Shown piece by piece: positions 21,174 to 22,950 of a stretch of 22,950 bases of DNA (positions within the stretch are counted from its first letter, which is position 1; each line of letters starts with the position of its first letter). Origin of the DNA: Holosporales bacterium (lineage in GTDB: Bacteria; Pseudomonadota; Alphaproteobacteria; RUG11792); contig JAIRZU010000034.1 of assembly GCA_031267075.1 (NCBI GenBank), forward strand, positions 1-22,950, given 5' to 3'. The translations under genes and the position numbers were made by a program. The notes under the pieces are model-generated. The model saw only the letters and a program-made list of their open reading frames with translations. It was not told the origin of the DNA and ran no database searches.

Positions 21174-22700
21174 CTACCTCTTCCTCCTGGTGCGCTCGAC
21201 CGCTATCACGATGAAGATCAGGGCCACTATCAATGATAGGATCGGTATGTTTTTATGTACAGAGAAAAATGTGTTGCGATAGGGAAGAGGCATGTAGGTA
21301 TCCAGAACCCCTACGGCATCTGTCTCGAGCTTACTTACGATTGATCCGTTGCAATCGATTATGCAGGAGATGCCGTTGTTGGCGACTCGCACTATTGCCC
21401 TGCCATCTTCGATCGCGCGAAAGCATGCCGACCTCATGTGCTGAGATGGCCCATCGGAATCATTAAACCAGGCATCGTTTGTGATATTCAGGATCCACTT
21501 GCTCTCCCTGTCATCCAGTATCTCCCCCGGGAAAACGATCTCATAGCATATCACAAGATTGAATTTTTCAACTCCATCAATGGAGATAGTACGGGAAGAT
21601 TGGCCGCTGGAGAAATTCAAGATTCCGGGCGTTACCTTGCGTAATCCCATATCGAGGAGGAATTCTGGAATGAACTCACCGAACGGCAGGAGGTGTCTCT
21701 TATCATACGTCTGTAAAATCTCTCCTCCATTGCCTAGGACGGCTGCTCCATTATACACCTCGCCATTCTCACCTCTTCTGTCGGCACCAGTAATCAGGAG
21801 AGAGCCATCCGATTTCATGAGTTCTCCAATGCGGCGTTGTGCAGCTCCACCCGGAATCAATGGAACATCTACGGCTGCTTCAGGCCAAACATATATAGAC
21901 CTTTCAGCTTGTGCCCCGCTCAAGTCTGATATGGCAATGTGCTTGTCTAGGTTCTGCTCGAACTTAGTTCTATCCATTTTATCAGCCTGAGATATGGAGG
22001 GCTGGACAGCAAAGACCCTGACCTGATTTGCAGGACGTTCCAGTTTGCTGTCATCATGAAGGATAACATACCCATATACGCAGATCGCGAAAAACACCGC
22101 TACTCCGTACAGGCAGGTTCGTCTCGTTGTTAAAGAAGCACTGATGAGAACGACGAAAAACGATAGCCCATAGCTCCCAAATATGGTTGCTATCTGGGAG
22201 AAGCATGTGATATCATACGTTATGTATCCCATCAGATTCCAGGGGAAGCCCGTGAATACGATTCCTCTAGCGTATTCTGCAAGTGTCCAAAAACATGCGA
22301 ATAGCACGAGGAAGCCTACCCTGGAGCAAGCCAGCCACCTGGAGAGGTAGCTCGCAAGAGCAACGTAAACTGATAGATACAGCACTAAGCAGACGACAGC
22401 TGGGTACCCCAAATAGCCAAGCCCGACGCAGCCAAATGACTCCGCAACCCAGTACAGCGTGCTGCCGAAATGCCCGATTCCAAACAGGAATCCAAGCCTG
22501 AGTGCACTGCGTGGAGTGGAGTTCCATATGGCGTATAGTACGATGGCTAGTGATGGTAGTACAAGCACCGGGCAGGTCTGTCCCTTACAAAAGCAAAATT
22601 TCGCAAGAGCTCCAGCGATGAGGCAGGCAACATTTTGATGTGATAGAATCGAGGATTGGCAAATGGAGAGAAGGCTATATACACGCTTCAAGATAATCAC
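21174..22700 (-). CDS. lnt: Apolipoprotein N-acyltransferase
   Basis: Inner-membrane enzyme that adds the third acyl chain to lipoproteins. The 508 residues begin with several membrane helices (to about residue 215), then the nitrilase-type domain with the catalytic triad Glu (YVWPEAAVDVP), Lys (YDKRHLLPFGEFIP) and Cys (NLVICYEIVFP), and a last membrane helix before RTRRKR. Complete, with all three active residues. AGGTGA stands just before ATG 22700. First gene of the minus-strand group ending in the ferredoxin. It implies that mature triacylated lipoproteins are made. Confidence 0.95.
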   Translation of the reverse strand: MIILKRVYSLLSICQSSILSHQNVACLIAGALAKFCFCKGQTCPVLVLPSLAIVLYAIWNSTPRSALRLGFLFGIGHFGSTLYWVAESFGCVGLGYLGYPAVVCLVLYLSVYVALASYLSRWLACSRVGFLVLFACFWTLAEYARGIVFTGFPWNLMGYITYDITCFSQIATIFGSYGLSFFVVLISASLTTRRTCLYGVAVFFAICVYGYVILHDDSKLERPANQVRVFAVQPSISQADKMDRTKFEQNLDKHIAISDLSGAQAERSIYVWPEAAVDVPLIPGGAAQRRIGELMKSDGSLLITGADRRGENGEVYNGAAVLGNGGEILQTYDKRHLLPFGEFIPEFLLDMGLRKVTPGILNFSSGQSSRTISIDGVEKFNLVICYEIVFPGEILDDRESKWILNITNDAWFNDSDGPSQHMRSACFRAIEDGRAIVRVANNGISCIIDCNGSIVSKLETDAVGVLDTYMPLPYRNTFFSVHKNIPILSLIVALIFIVIAVERTRRKR

Positions 22701-22730
22701 CTGACCAGTATGTTTCTGCTGCGATACGCT

Positions 22731-22759
22731 ATCATACCAGAGATTCCCCTCAAAAATAA
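22731..22759 (-). promoter_or_regulatory. Promoter candidate of lnt
   Basis: TTATTT (22759-22754), 17 bases, TATGAT (22736-22731) on the minus strand, 30 bases before the lnt start. The -35 is weak. It lies back to back with leader module copy 3. Confidence 0.4.
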
Positions 22760-22768
22760 TTTTCTCCG

Positions 22769-22842
22769 TTAACTAATTTTTAACCCTTCCCATGTTAGCA
22801 TACTTATAGAATCTTTATCCTCAAGGGGAGGAAAACATGAAA
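22769..22842 (+). promoter_or_regulatory. Leader module, copy 3
   Basis: Matches copies 1 and 2 from TTAACTAA through the -10-like TATAGAAT, the TCCTC/GAGGA hairpin, GGGGAGG and ATGAAA, with three or four mismatches. Similarity ends just after the second codon, so the signal-peptide coding part is not shared. Confidence 0.8.
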
Positions 22843-22947
22843 GGATGCATAGCAGTACGACTAATGGCGCACACTTCTTTATGTTCATCCTCCCCACCAA
22901 GATCCCAAGCCGGCATCTTATATGAATATTATATCATAAAATTTTAG
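22837..22947 (+). CDS. Short reading frame behind leader copy 3, probably truncated
   Basis: ATG 22837 has the full ribosome site of the leader module and opens 36 codons (MKGCIAVRLMAHTSL at the start) ending TAG 22945-22947. There is no signal peptide like those of the paralogues and no AG tract, so this is more likely a decayed or rearranged family member than a working gene. The window ends three bases later. Confidence 0.3.
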   Translation: MKGCIAVRLMAHTSLCSSSPPRSQAGILYEYYIIKF

Positions 22948-22950
22948 CGA

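Noticed and set aside
1..22950. CRISPR array
   Set aside because: No regularly spaced short repeats with unique spacers are present; the repeats seen are leader and promoter cassettes, in-gene duplications and simple tracts.

Overview
The window looks like part of the chromosome of an alphaproteobacterium, most likely an intracellular Rickettsiales-type organism. This rests on the mix of housekeeping genes: recA, dxs (non-mevalonate isoprenoid pathway), lpxI (the lipid A hydrolase typical of alphaproteobacteria), ddl, lnt, trmB, lepA and a ChpT-like histidine phosphotransferase. LpxI, Ddl and Lnt together imply an outer membrane with lipid A, peptidoglycan and lipoproteins. Species cannot be read from the sequence.

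Layout. (1) 1-1054: a secreted-protein gene whose signal peptide is out of frame with its body across an (AG)8 tract. (2) 1096-2970: dxs. (3) 5430-3086, minus: a tight recA-lpxI-PAAR-like (DUF4280) operon. (4) 6875-5571, minus: a small unknown protein and an unknown exported protein. (5) 7074-7291: a strongly structured candidate non-coding RNA with a terminator, then a PhzF-fold gene. (6) 9292-8406, minus: a paralogue of the first gene, facing it, also broken at an AG tract, here (AG)4. (7) 9530-10363: an exported protein with ERGCG motifs. (8) 11365-10451, minus: an SPFH/stomatin-like membrane protein. (9) 11457-11694: an internally deleted IS5-type insertion sequence. (10) 11971-13308: an exported protein with G8 and C8 tracts. 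(11) 13324-15197: two unknown exported-protein genes on the minus strand with near-identical promoter cassettes, plus the stub of a third. (12) ddl. (13) An MlaC-like gene overlapping a MORN-repeat gene. (14) 22700-17651, minus: lnt, chpT-like, trmB, lepA and a dicluster ferredoxin, the last four closely spaced or overlapping. (15) 22769 to the end: a third copy of the leader found at both ends of the first 9.3 kb.

The most interesting system is the family of exported proteins set among core genes. Two paralogues share an almost identical promoter, ribosome-binding hairpin and signal peptide. Both have an AG repeat just after the signal peptide, the repeat lengths differ (8 and 4 units), and in both genes the body would be in frame only when the unit number is a multiple of three. 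This is what a slipped-strand ON/OFF switch looks like; both copies are OFF here. The two leaders are in inverted orientation about 9.3 kb apart, so recombination between them could also swap bodies. A second exported family (13.3-15.1 kb) uses a different repeated cassette with a clear promoter of TTGNCA, 17 bases, TACNAT type. Other points of note are the PAAR-like spike-tip protein in the recA operon and the candidate 6S-like RNA.
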